From Pseudomonas sp. ATCC 13867 (GTDB lineage Bacteria; Pseudomonadota; Gammaproteobacteria; Pseudomonadales; Pseudomonadaceae): a stretch of 64,000 nucleotides of DNA. This document shows positions 8,636 through 16,602 of the stretch, piece after piece. Position numbers and translations under genes: made by a program. Location: positions 3,231,001 through 3,295,000 of the forward strand of contig NC_020829.1 in the NCBI RefSeq assembly GCF_000349845.1. The letters run 5' to 3'. Position 1 is the first letter of the stretch. Every line of letters begins with the position of its first letter. The notes under the pieces were generated by a model. It was given only the letters and a program-made list of their open reading frames with translations. It was not told the DNA's origin and did not search any database.

Positions 8636-9076
8636 ATGCCCACCCTCAACCTGAACCCGCAGGCCGCCGCATCCCTGGAACGCTGGCACCAGATGATCGC
8701 CGGCAAGGACTTCTCCGGGCTGCCGGAGCTGCTGTCGCCGAACATCGTGTTCCGCTCGCCGATGGCCCACACGCCCTACCCCGGCGCCCCGGTGGCGGCG
8801 ACCATCCTCGGCACCGTGCTGCAAGTGTTCGGCGACTTCGTCTACCACCGCCAACTGGCCACCGGCGATGGCCTGAGCGTGGTCCTGGAGTTCAGCGCCC
8901 AGGTCAACGGCCGCGAGCTCAAGGGCATCGACATGATCCGCTTCGACGAAACCGGCAAGATCGTCGAGTTCGAGGTGATGATCCGCCCCATGAGCGGCCT
9001 GCAGGCCCTCGGCGAGGAGATGGGCCGGCGCCTGGGCGCCTACCTCTCCGCCCAGAAGGCCCACGCGCACGGATGA
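8636..9076 (+). CDS. NTF2-like / SnoaL-like domain protein
   Basis: Small cytoplasmic protein of 146 aa with the cone-like NTF2 pattern: an N-terminal helix with a WHQMIAGKDFSGLPELL start, the conserved LSPNIVFRSP strand, and a C-terminal GIDMIRFDETGKIVEFEVMIRP sheet. The family includes isomerases, hydrolases and binding proteins, so the reaction cannot be told. AGGAGGT eight bases before the ATG is a near-perfect ribosome site, which implies strong translation. Confidence 0.75.
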   Translation: MPTLNLNPQAAASLERWHQMIAGKDFSGLPELLSPNIVFRSPMAHTPYPGAPVAATILGTVLQVFGDFVYHRQLATGDGLSVVLEFSAQVNGRELKGIDMIRFDETGKIVEFEVMIRPMSGLQALGEEMGRRLGAYLSAQKAHAHG

Positions 9077-9082
9077 CGGCAC

Positions 9083-9111
9083 GGCCCGCCGGCCAGTCCA
9101 ACCGGCGGGCC
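9083..9111. terminator. Hairpin between convergent genes
   Basis: A 10-bp perfect stem (GGCCCGCCGG / CCGGCGGGCC, 9-base loop) lies between the NTF2-like gene and the convergent LysR gene. It has no T-run, so it may be only a weak bidirectional terminator. Confidence 0.5.
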
Positions 9112-9117
9112 CCACGG

Positions 9118-10029
9118 CTAGCGCCCCCGCTGCTCCAGCATGAACTCGATGAACGCCCGCACCCGCGAAGGCACGTGCCGCGCATGGGGGTAGATCAGTA
9201 GGAATGGGCGCGTGGTGCCGCCGTAGTCGCCCAGCACCTCCACCAGCTCGCCGGCAGCCAGTTCCGCCTGCACGGTGAAGCGATAGGCCTGCATCAACCC
9301 GCCGCCGTGCTTCGCCAGGGTCGCGGTGGCCAGGTGGTCTTCCAGCACCGTGCAACTGCCCGAGGTTTCCACCTCCACGACCCGGCCATTGACCCGGAAC
9401 GACCAGGGCACCCGGCGCCCGGTGCTGGGCAGTTCGTACTGGATGCACTCATGGCCGTCGAGATCGTCCAGTGTCCGTGGCGTGCCGGCGCGCCGCAGGT
9501 AGTCCGGGGTGCCCACCACCACCAGTTCGGCATCCTCCAGGCGCCGCGCGACGAGACTCGAATCCGCCGGCTCGCGGCCGCGCACCGCCAGGTCATAGCC
9601 TTCGTCGGCGAAGTCGATGTTACGGTTGCTGACGTGGATGTCCACCGTCACCTGCGGGTAGCGCCGGCGGAACGCCGGCAGCAGCGGCAGCAGACGGAAA
9701 TGCGCGTAGGGCGTCGGCACGCTGATGCGTAGCCGGCCGGACGGCACGCTCTGGCCGCCGGTGACCTCGCGCTCGGCATCCACCAGTTGGCCCAGGGCCT
9801 GGCGGCACTGTTCGAAGTAGTTGCGCCCGCCTTCGGTCAGGCGCATCTGCCGCGTGGTGCGGACGAACAGGCGCACGCCGAGGCGTTCCTCCAGGCGCGC
9901 CACCGAACGGCTCACCGCCGCCGGAGTGATGCCGGCCTCGTTGGCCGCGGCGGTGAAGCTGCCGGTTTCCGCGGCGAGGCAGAACAGCTCGATGCTGCCC
10001 AGTTGCAGGTCGTCGAAATGGCGAGTCAT
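9118..10029 (-). CDS. LysR-type regulator
   Basis: Regulator of 303 aa. Its HTH is QLGSIELFCLAAETGSFTAAANEAGITPAAVSRSVARLEERLG, and the effector domain contains the FADEGYDLAVRGREP pattern common to the AaeR/YafC-like group. It is divergent from the SDR-tautomerase pair across 132 bases that contain a 7-bp inverted repeat, so it probably controls that pair. Confidence 0.87.
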   Translation of the reverse strand: MTRHFDDLQLGSIELFCLAAETGSFTAAANEAGITPAAVSRSVARLEERLGVRLFVRTTRQMRLTEGGRNYFEQCRQALGQLVDAEREVTGGQSVPSGRLRISVPTPYAHFRLLPLLPAFRRRYPQVTVDIHVSNRNIDFADEGYDLAVRGREPADSSLVARRLEDAELVVVGTPDYLRRAGTPRTLDDLDGHECIQYELPSTGRRVPWSFRVNGRVVEVETSGSCTVLEDHLATATLAKHGGGLMQAYRFTVQAELAAGELVEVLGDYGGTTRPFLLIYPHARHVPSRVRAFIEFMLEQRGR

Positions 10030-10049
10030 GGCGCAGCCCGATTCATTAC

Positions 10050-10082
10050 ATGAGGTATCAATTCAAATGCCATGAACCTCAT
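10050..10082. promoter_or_regulatory. Inverted repeat, candidate LysR site
   Basis: ATGAGGT (10050-10056) and ACCTCAT (10076-10082) form a 7-bp inverted repeat with a 19-base spacer in the AT-rich LysR/SDR intergenic region. The position suits a LysR site controlling both directions. Confidence 0.4.
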
Positions 10083-10161
10083 TTTTCAAGCAGCGCTTGC
10101 AGCCTAGATTGGCCCCCAAGACGCGGGCATCCCGCCCCGCCTCACTTGAGGAGACTCAATC

Positions 10162-10896
10162 ATGCGCAAGACCGTCATCGTCACCGGCGCCTCCAGCGGC
10201 CTGGGTTTCGCCATTGCCGAGGCCTACCTAGCGCGCGGCTACAACGTGGTGGGCAACGCCCGCAGCCTGGCCCGCCTGCAGGAGGCCGCGCAGAAGCTGG
10301 GCAACCCGGCCAACTTCCTGCTGGTGGAGGGCGACATCGCCCAACCGGAAACCGCCAGACGCCTGTTCGCCCAGGCCACCGAAGCCTTCGGCCAGGTGGA
10401 CATCCTGATCAACAACGCCGGCATCTTCATTCCCAAGCCGGTGACCGAGTACAGCGAGGATGAGGTCAACGCCATCGTCGACACCAACCTCAAGGGCTTC
10501 TTCTACCCCGCCCAGGCCGCCGCCCGGCACATGGCCGCCAACGGCTCGGGGCACATCGTCGCCCTCACCGCCGCCATCGCCCTGCAGCCCAACGCCAAGG
10601 TGCCGGCGCTGCTGCCGGTGCTGATCAAGGGCGGCCTGAACAGCGCGGTGCGCGGCCTGGCGCTGGAGCTGGCGGGCTCCCAGGTGCAGGTCAACGCCGT
10701 GGCGCCGGGGATCATCCAGACCCCGATGCACGCCGAGGACGCCGAAACCAGCGCCTTCCTCAGCAGCCTGGCGCCCACCGGCAAGATAGGCACGCCGCGG
10801 GACATCGTCGACGCCGTGCTCTACCTGACCGACTCGACCTTCGTCACCGGTGCCATTCTGAATGTCGACGGTGGATCCACCACCGGCACCTGGTAA
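10162..10896 (+). CDS. Short-chain dehydrogenase/reductase family protein, altered active site
   Basis: SDR-fold protein of 244 aa with the nucleotide-binding TGASSGLG motif (residues 8-15) and the NNAG motif (84-87). The usual YxxxK active-site motif is not intact: lysine is at position 156 but residue 152 is proline, not tyrosine. The preceding serine position is occupied by threonine/alanine (LTAAIA, 135-140). It may therefore be catalytically altered or belong to a divergent SDR branch. GAGGAG precedes the ATG. It is followed after 17 bases by a tautomerase gene and is divergent from a LysR gene. Confidence 0.85.
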   Translation: MRKTVIVTGASSGLGFAIAEAYLARGYNVVGNARSLARLQEAAQKLGNPANFLLVEGDIAQPETARRLFAQATEAFGQVDILINNAGIFIPKPVTEYSEDEVNAIVDTNLKGFFYPAQAAARHMAANGSGHIVALTAAIALQPNAKVPALLPVLIKGGLNSAVRGLALELAGSQVQVNAVAPGIIQTPMHAEDAETSAFLSSLAPTGKIGTPRDIVDAVLYLTDSTFVTGAILNVDGGSTTGTW

Positions 10897-10913
10897 ACCA
10901 CAGGAGAACCGCA

Positions 10914-11129
10914 ATGCCCTACGTGAACATCCAGGTCACCGACGAAGGGGTGACCGCCGAGGAACGCCGCCAGTTGATCGAAGGCGTGACCGAACTGCTG
11001 GAGCGGGTACTGAGAAAACCGCCGGCGAGCACCTTCGTGGTGATCCAGGAAATCCCCACCGACAGCTGGGGCGTGGGCGGCGAAACCGTCAAGGCGCTGC
11101 GCGCGCGGGCGAAGCAGCCCGGCGACTGA
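10914..11129 (+). CDS. 4-oxalocrotonate tautomerase family protein
   Basis: Protein of 71 aa. Met removal would expose the catalytic Pro1 (MPYVNIQV). The DSWGVGGE segment is typical of small tautomerases. Arg11 and Arg39 of classical 4-oxalocrotonate tautomerase are not at the expected positions, so the substrate is probably different. AGGAGAA precedes the ATG. It forms a two-gene unit with the upstream SDR gene. Confidence 0.8.
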   Translation: MPYVNIQVTDEGVTAEERRQLIEGVTELLERVLRKPPASTFVVIQEIPTDSWGVGGETVKALRARAKQPGD

Positions 11130-11235
11130 AGCTGCGGGCACGCCGGGGGGCCGCCAGGGCCTCCGGCGATTGCGCCGCACCTTCGGGGTGCTGCTAGCAT
11201 CGCGGCATCCCCCAACGTCCGTACCGAGGCATGGA

Positions 11236-12429
11236 ATGCTCGCCGCGCTCAAGCGTTACCCGCTGCAGGTCAACCTGCTGCTCTGCTCCACGCTCCTGCT
11301 GACCCTGGCGCGCGCCATTACCCTGCCTTACCTGGTGATCTACCTCTCGACGAACTTCGACCTGGCCGTCAGCCGCATCGGCCTGCTGCTGGGCGGGGCG
11401 CTGGTCGGCGGTTCGCTGATCAGCCTCTACGGCGGCTACCTGATCGACCGGATGCCCGGCTACCGCCTGATCCTCGGCTTCAGCGCCTGCTTCGTCGCCG
11501 CCTTCATCGGCATGTGCCTGACGGACAACCTCTGGCTGTTCTTTTTCTTCCTGCTCGGCTTCAACTTCGCCTACTCGGTGACCGACGTGGTGGTGAAGAC
11601 CGCCTTCGGCCGGCTGCTGGCGGCGGGCGAGCAGAGCCGCGCCTTCTCCATCCGCTACACCCTGATCAACCTCGCCTACGCCATCGGTCCCTTCATCGGC
11701 GCCGGGCTGGCGCAATGGAGCCAGAAGCTGCCCTTCATGGTGTCCGCGGCCCTGGGCAGCTTCTTTCTGCTGGCCTTCCTGCGCTATGGCGACCGTGACA
11801 TGCGCCCGGCCGCCGGGGTGGCGCCGCCCTCCTTCCTGGCGGTGATGGGCGTGCTGTCGCGGGATCGCCGGCTGATGTACTTCACCGTCGGCGGGGCCTT
11901 CACCGCCGTGGTATTCGGCCAGTTCTCCGCCTACCTGTCGCAGTACCTGGTCGCCACCGGCACGGCGGAATACGCCTACCAGGTGATCCAGACCATCCTC
12001 GGGGTCAATGCGGTGACGGTGATCTGCCTGCAGTACCTGCTGGGCAAACGCATCGACAATGCGCACCTGCAGCGCTGGCTGATCGTCGGCCTGGGCCTGT
12101 TCGTGCTGGGCATCGTCGGCTTCGGCCTATCCCGGCATCTCGCGCACTGGGGCCTGGCAATGGTCGTGTTCACCCTCGGCGAGATCATCGTGATCCCCGC
12201 CGAGTACATGTTCATCGACCGCATCGCCCCGCCCCATCTGCGCGGCGTGTACTACGGCACGCAGAACCTGTCGAACCTCGGCGGCGGCGCCGGCCCGGTG
12301 CTGGTCGGCTTCGCCCTGAGCCTGTGGGCGCCGCACTGGGTGTTCGTGATGCTCGCCGGCTGCATCGTCGTCGGCGCCTTCTTCTACGTCGCCGGCGCCT
12401 CTCGGCCCTCGCCCCGGCCGCACGACTGA
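11236..12429 (+). CDS. MFS transporter
   Basis: Major facilitator protein of 397 aa with twelve hydrophobic segments. The loop between segments 2 and 3 (GGYLIDRMPGYR) carries the family motif. The ATG at 11236 has GAGG six bases upstream and begins just before the first membrane segment; the frame is open further upstream without a good ribosome site. The N-terminus (LKRYPLQVNLLL) resembles the YajR/MdtH-like exporters. Substrate unknown. Confidence 0.8.
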   Translation: MLAALKRYPLQVNLLLCSTLLLTLARAITLPYLVIYLSTNFDLAVSRIGLLLGGALVGGSLISLYGGYLIDRMPGYRLILGFSACFVAAFIGMCLTDNLWLFFFFLLGFNFAYSVTDVVVKTAFGRLLAAGEQSRAFSIRYTLINLAYAIGPFIGAGLAQWSQKLPFMVSAALGSFFLLAFLRYGDRDMRPAAGVAPPSFLAVMGVLSRDRRLMYFTVGGAFTAVVFGQFSAYLSQYLVATGTAEYAYQVIQTILGVNAVTVICLQYLLGKRIDNAHLQRWLIVGLGLFVLGIVGFGLSRHLAHWGLAMVVFTLGEIIVIPAEYMFIDRIAPPHLRGVYYGTQNLSNLGGGAGPVLVGFALSLWAPHWVFVMLAGCIVVGAFFYVAGASRPSPRPHD

Positions 12430-12540
12430 CGAACGACCTTGCGCGGCTCCGGGGAGTGACGCGGCTGCTCGGCATCCTGCCCGGCGCCATCAGCCTGTGG
12501 AGGCTCGACGCTGAGCTGCTGAGCCGCAACCCGCGCCGAG

Positions 12541-12785
12541 GACGACAAGGGTCATCGCCCGAGCGCGTGGCATGAGTTCAAGGGCCGGACGAAGACCGAG
12601 TTTTCCTCCGCCGACGCGCCGTCCCGTTCAGCGCCGACCAGGACAGTACCTGGGGCGAACTGAACCTGGACGTCGACTGCCGGCTCGCCGAGCGGACCAG
12701 CCTGACCCGCTCGCTCGGGATCCAGAAAGCGTTCGATGGCGAAGGACGCAGCCACGAAGGCATCATCGGCATCAAGGTGAAATTC
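12541..12785 (+). pseudogene. Autotransporter beta-barrel C-terminal relic
   Basis: Two plus-strand frames join to give the end of an autotransporter barrel. Bases 12541-12615 encode KGHRPSAWHEFKGRTKTEF. After a frame change near 12618 the text continues as STWGELNLDVDCRLAERTSL, then LGIQKAFDGEG and finally IIGIKVKF, ending at 12785. The last residues match the typical amphipathic end of such barrels, but the stop codon has become CGA at 12786. Passenger, signal and most of the barrel are absent, so this is a decayed fragment. Confidence 0.65.
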
Positions 12786-12822
12786 CGAGGAATGAGACCG
12801 GGTCCGGCCGGGGGAGCACGAC

Positions 12823-13041
12823 ATGCGCCAGCAGGAACAACGCCATCTACGCGCCGTCCGCACGACGGCCTACAACAACGAGGTTGCCGCCGAACTGCTC
12901 CAGGAGCTGCTGGCCCGCGCCTGCAGCGAAGACCAGGCGCGGCGCATCCGCTGTGCCAGGCGCCAGTTGCTCAGGGATGCCGACGCCCTCGAACTCGTCT
13001 GGCAGGCCCTCAGCACCCCGGATGCCACCCCCAGGCCCTGA
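12823..13041 (+). CDS. Small hypothetical protein
   Basis: Charged, helical protein of 72 aa (MRQQEQRHLRAVRTTAYNNE...), with an Arg-rich middle (QARRIRCARRQLLRDADALEL). GGGAG lies before the ATG. It ends one base before the stop of the convergent SulP gene. No family is recognised. Its codon pattern is like that of real genes here, but it stands alone after a pseudogene. Confidence 0.45.
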   Translation: MRQQEQRHLRAVRTTAYNNEVAAELLQELLARACSEDQARRIRCARRQLLRDADALELVWQALSTPDATPRP

Positions 13042-13042
13042 C

Positions 13043-14488
13043 TCAGGCGTGCTGGATACCGGCGCGCTTGAGCAACTGCCGGCAGCGCTCCGACAGGTGC
13101 ACCACGCGCAGGTGCTTGCCCGCCCTGGCATACCGCTCGCGCAGCGTCTTCAGCGCGGCGATGGCCGAGTAATCGACGAAGCTCAGGTGCGCGCAGTCCA
13201 GGGTGACCTGCTGCGGGTCATTGGCCGGGTCGAACTGGTTGAGGAACGGCGTGCTGGAAGCGAAGAACAGCGTGCCGTGCACGCGGTAGAGCCGGCTGCC
13301 ATCGGCCTCGTCATGCACGTCGGCGTACAGCTCGCGGGCGTGTTTCCAGGCAAAGTCCAGGGCGGCGAGGATGATGCCGCAGAACACCGCGGTCGCCAGA
13401 TCGGTGGCCACGGTGATCGCGGTCACCGCGATGATCACCAGCACGTCGCTCAGCGGCACCTTGTGCAGCACCCGCAGCGAAGCCCAGGCGAAGGTCTGCT
13501 GCGATACCACGAACATCACGCCCACCAGCGCCGCCAGCGGGATGCGCTCGATCAGCGGCGATAGGAACAGCACGAAGAACAGGATCATCACCCCGGCCAC
13601 CACGCCCGACAGCCGGCCACGGCCGCCCGAGCTCAGGTTGATCACCGTCTGGCCGATCATGGCGCAACCGCCCATGCCGCCGAACAGCCCGGAAACGATA
13701 TTGGCTCCGCCCAGCGCCACGCACTCGCGGTCGGGAAAGCCGCGGCTCTCGGTGATCTCGTCGGTGAGGTTGAGGGTCAGCAGGGTTTCCAGCAGCCCGA
13801 CCATCGCCATGAGGAAGGCATAGGGCGCGATGATCCGCAGGGTTTCCAGGTTCCACGGGATGTCCGGCAGAGCGAACGGCGGCAGGCCGCCGGCGATGTG
13901 CGCCATATCGCCCAACGTGCGGGTCGGCAGGTTCAGCAGGTAGACCAGCAGGCCGACGCCCAGGATCGCCACCAGCGCCGGCGGCACCGCGCGGGTCAGG
14001 CGCGGCAGTCCATACACCACCGTCATGGTCAGCGCCACCAGCCCCAGCATCAGGTACAGCGGGTTGCCGCTCAGCCAGTGTTCGCCGTCCTTGAAATGCT
14101 CCATCTGCGCCAGCGCGATGACGATCGCCAGGCCATTCACGAACCCCAGCATCACCGGGTGCGGCACCATCCGCACCAGCTTGCCCAGGCGCAGCAGGCC
14201 GAAGCCGATCATCACCAGCCCGCCCAGCAGCACAGTGGCCAGCAGGTACTGCACCCCGTGCTGCACCACCAGGGCGACGATCACCACCGCCATCGAACCG
14301 GCCGCGCCGGACACCATGCCGGGCCGTCCGCCGAACAACGCGGTCAGGGTGCAGAGGATAAAGGCGCCATACAGCCCCATCAGCGGATTGAGGTGGGCGA
14401 CCAGGGCAAAGGCGATGCACTCGGGCACCAGGGCGAAGGACGTGGTCAGTCCTGCCAGGACATCGGCACGCAGGCGGGCGGGTTTCAT
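13043..14488 (-). CDS. SulP-family anion transporter with STAS domain
   Basis: Membrane protein of 481 aa with about eleven hydrophobic segments, including the SulP opening (DVLAGLTTSFALVPECIAFALVAH) and FGGMGGCAMIGQTVINLSSGGR. A cytoplasmic STAS domain follows from about residue 390 (LYRVHGTLFFASSTPFLNQF; CAHLSFVDYSAIAAL). SulP proteins carry sulfate, bicarbonate or other anions, and no clear indicator of the ion is present. The ATG at 14488 fits the usual family start; an upstream ATG at 14527 would add an unrelated extension. Confidence 0.85.
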   Translation of the reverse strand: MKPARLRADVLAGLTTSFALVPECIAFALVAHLNPLMGLYGAFILCTLTALFGGRPGMVSGAAGSMAVVIVALVVQHGVQYLLATVLLGGLVMIGFGLLRLGKLVRMVPHPVMLGFVNGLAIVIALAQMEHFKDGEHWLSGNPLYLMLGLVALTMTVVYGLPRLTRAVPPALVAILGVGLLVYLLNLPTRTLGDMAHIAGGLPPFALPDIPWNLETLRIIAPYAFLMAMVGLLETLLTLNLTDEITESRGFPDRECVALGGANIVSGLFGGMGGCAMIGQTVINLSSGGRGRLSGVVAGVMILFFVLFLSPLIERIPLAALVGVMFVVSQQTFAWASLRVLHKVPLSDVLVIIAVTAITVATDLATAVFCGIILAALDFAWKHARELYADVHDEADGSRLYRVHGTLFFASSTPFLNQFDPANDPQQVTLDCAHLSFVDYSAIAALKTLRERYARAGKHLRVVHLSERCRQLLKRAGIQHA

Positions 14489-14671
14489 GGTTCGACTCGG
14501 GACGGGTGTTGCGAAAAAGGTCGGCAATGGTACGGAAATGCATCGCGCACGGCCACTCGCTACACCCGCGCGGCGTACCGGTCAGTTCTCCGGAGCCGAG
14601 GAGCCGACCTCGACGATACCGCGGGCTTCGATCCGCGCTCATGGCGAAGCGAGTGAAACCGGGCCACCGCC

Positions 14672-15238
14672 CTATCCGGCCTGCCCCTGCACCAGCGCCC
14701 CGTGCAGGAACAATTGCTCCAGCACGCTGGCCGAGCTGGAGCTGGCCGCCCGGCCATAGCGCACGGCGTCGACCATGCCGTAGACCATCGAGAGGAAGAG
14801 CTCGGTGAACACCGCGGCGGTGATGTCGATGCGGAACACGCCGATCTGCTGGCCGCGCAGGAAGAAGGCGTCCACGGCGGCGGTGTAGTAGCGCCAGCGT
14901 TCGGTGGTGGTTTCGATGTCGAGGCTTTCGGCGCGGTACTGGAAGAGTAGGAAGGCCAGCATCTCGCGATGCTTGAGGTGTTCGCCGATCAGCCGGCGCA
15001 GTGCGTCCAGCGGTTGCGCCTGCTGCAGTTCGGCAGCCTCGAGGATCTGTCGGATCACCGAGTGGCCATAGTTGTCCAGCATCTCCAGCAGATTGTCACG
15101 GGTGCCGCAGAAGCGGTGCAACGTGGCCTTGCTCACCCCTGCCGATGCCGCCAGCTCCTTCAGTGTCGCCCGTGGGCGATCGACGATAGCGACGGCCAGC
15201 GCATTGAGAAGACGTTCATCGTGGGCAGTGAGTGTCAT
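14672..15238 (-). CDS. nfxB: NfxB, TetR-type repressor of mexCD-oprJ
   Basis: Regulator of 188 aa that closely resembles P. aeruginosa NfxB (187 aa) throughout. The start is MTLTAHDERLL, the HTH is DRPRATLKELAASAGVSKATLHRFCGTRDNLLEML, and the C-terminal half includes AFFLRGQQIGVFRIDITAAVFTELF. Family alignment and a GAGG site six bases upstream place the start at the ATG at 15238. NfxB represses its own gene and the divergent mexCD-oprJ operon, and its loss raises drug efflux. The 20-bp palindrome in the shared intergenic region is its probable operator. Confidence 0.9.
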   Translation of the reverse strand: MTLTAHDERLLNALAVAIVDRPRATLKELAASAGVSKATLHRFCGTRDNLLEMLDNYGHSVIRQILEAAELQQAQPLDALRRLIGEHLKHREMLAFLLFQYRAESLDIETTTERWRYYTAAVDAFFLRGQQIGVFRIDITAAVFTELFLSMVYGMVDAVRYGRAASSSSASVLEQLFLHGALVQGQAG

Positions 15239-15350
15239 TCGTAGCCTCGGAACCGGGTGTCGGGTTGCTTCGATGTTGGAGAGTCTCATTGTGCAGAAAA
15301 AGCCTCTCCTTTTGAAAGGATATGTCACATTTTATACACACTAGAAGCAT

Positions 15351-15370
15351 ATGAGTCAATATTGACTCAT
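15351..15370. promoter_or_regulatory. Perfect 20-bp palindrome, probable NfxB operator
   Basis: ATGAGTCAATATTGACTCAT is a perfect palindrome in the AT-rich 188-base gap between nfxB and mexC, 56 bases before the mexC start. NfxB is known to bind this intergenic region in P. aeruginosa. Assigning this exact site to it is inference. Confidence 0.7.
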
Positions 15371-15426
15371 TTTGTTTTTAAAAGGATCATACGCACCTTT
15401 CCAGTTAGAGCAGACCCGGGTGAATC

Positions 15427-16575
15427 ATGGGCAGGTTGCGTGCGGTAGGGATGATCAGCGCTTGGATGGCAGCGATGGCGCTGGCCGGTTGCGGGCCTTC
15501 GGGCGAGCCGGAAGCGGTCGCCGAGGTCGCCCGCCCGGTGGATGTGGTGGCGGTGGTCACCGAGCCGCTGGTGTTGACCTCGGAATTGCCCGGTCGCATC
15601 GAGCCCATGCGGGTGGCCGAGGTCCGCGCGCGGGTCGCCGGCATCGTGCTGCAGAAGCGCTTCGAGGAAGGCGCCGACGTGAAGGCCGGCGAGTTGCTGT
15701 TCCAGATCGACCCGGCGCCGCTGAAGGCTGCCGTGTCCCGCGCCGAAGGCGAACTGGCGCGTGCCCAGGCTTCGCTCTACGAGGCGCAGGCGCGGGTCAG
15801 GCGCTATGAGCCGCTGGTGAAGATCGAAGCGGTCAGCCAGCAGGACTTCGACACCGCCACGGCGGACATGCGCAGCGCCCAGGCGGCGGTACGCTCGGCC
15901 CAGGCGGACGTGGAAACCGCGCGGCTGAACCTGGGCTACGCCTCGGTCAAGGCGCCGATTTCCGGGCGTATCGGCCGGGCGCTGGTCACCGAGGGCGCGC
16001 TGGTCGGCCAGGGCGAGGCGACGCTGATGGCGCGCATCCAGCAGCTCGACCCGATCTACGCCGACTTCACCCAGCCGGTGGCCGACGCGCTGCGCCTGCG
16101 CGAGGCGCTCAAGGGCGGCAACCTCTCCGCCGGCCAGAGCCAGGCGCTGAGCATCCGTGTCGACGGCACCAACTACCAGCGCCAGGGTGAGCTGCTGTTC
16201 ACCGATGTCTCGGTGGACCGTGGCACCGGCCAGGTGTCGCTGCGCGGCAGCTTCGCCAACCCCGACGGTGTGCTGCTGCCGGGCATGTACGTGCGGGTCA
16301 CCGCACCGCAGGGCAGCGACGACAAGGCCATCCTGGTGCCCCAGCGCGCCGTGCAGCGCGCCACCGACGGCAGCGCCCACGTGCTGGTGATCGGCGCCGA
16401 CAGCCGCGTCGAAACCCGGTCGGTGGTGACCGGTGCCATGCAGGGCTCGCGCTGGCAGATCAGCCAGGGCCTGGCCAGCGGCGACCAGGTGATCGTCGGC
16501 GGCCTCACCGGCCTGCAGCCGGGCAGCAAGGTCGAACCGCGTTCCGCGCAGGAACAACAGGCGGCACGCCAGTAA
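15427..16575 (+). CDS. mexC: MexC, RND efflux periplasmic adaptor
   Basis: Membrane fusion protein of 382 aa (MexC is 387). It has a lipoprotein signal peptide with the lipobox LAGC near residue 20. A lipoyl/barrel-sandwich half-motif follows (ELPGRIEPMRVAEVRARVAGIV). Next is a helical hairpin (about 95-165), then the returning half (YASVKAPISGRIGRALVTEGALVG) and beta-barrel domains. It is anchored in the inner membrane and links MexD to OprJ. It is the first gene of the operon, and mexD starts 27 bases after its stop. Confidence 0.93.
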   Translation: MGRLRAVGMISAWMAAMALAGCGPSGEPEAVAEVARPVDVVAVVTEPLVLTSELPGRIEPMRVAEVRARVAGIVLQKRFEEGADVKAGELLFQIDPAPLKAAVSRAEGELARAQASLYEAQARVRRYEPLVKIEAVSQQDFDTATADMRSAQAAVRSAQADVETARLNLGYASVKAPISGRIGRALVTEGALVGQGEATLMARIQQLDPIYADFTQPVADALRLREALKGGNLSAGQSQALSIRVDGTNYQRQGELLFTDVSVDRGTGQVSLRGSFANPDGVLLPGMYVRVTAPQGSDDKAILVPQRAVQRATDGSAHVLVIGADSRVETRSVVTGAMQGSRWQISQGLASGDQVIVGGLTGLQPGSKVEPRSAQEQQAARQ

Positions 16576-16602
16576 GGCCGGGCTCGCCGCGAGGAATCTT
16601 TC

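Noticed and set aside
12552..12863. Minus-strand frame across the autotransporter relic
   Set aside because: The plus strand here gives recognisable barrel strands across a frameshift, and the minus-strand product has no motif.
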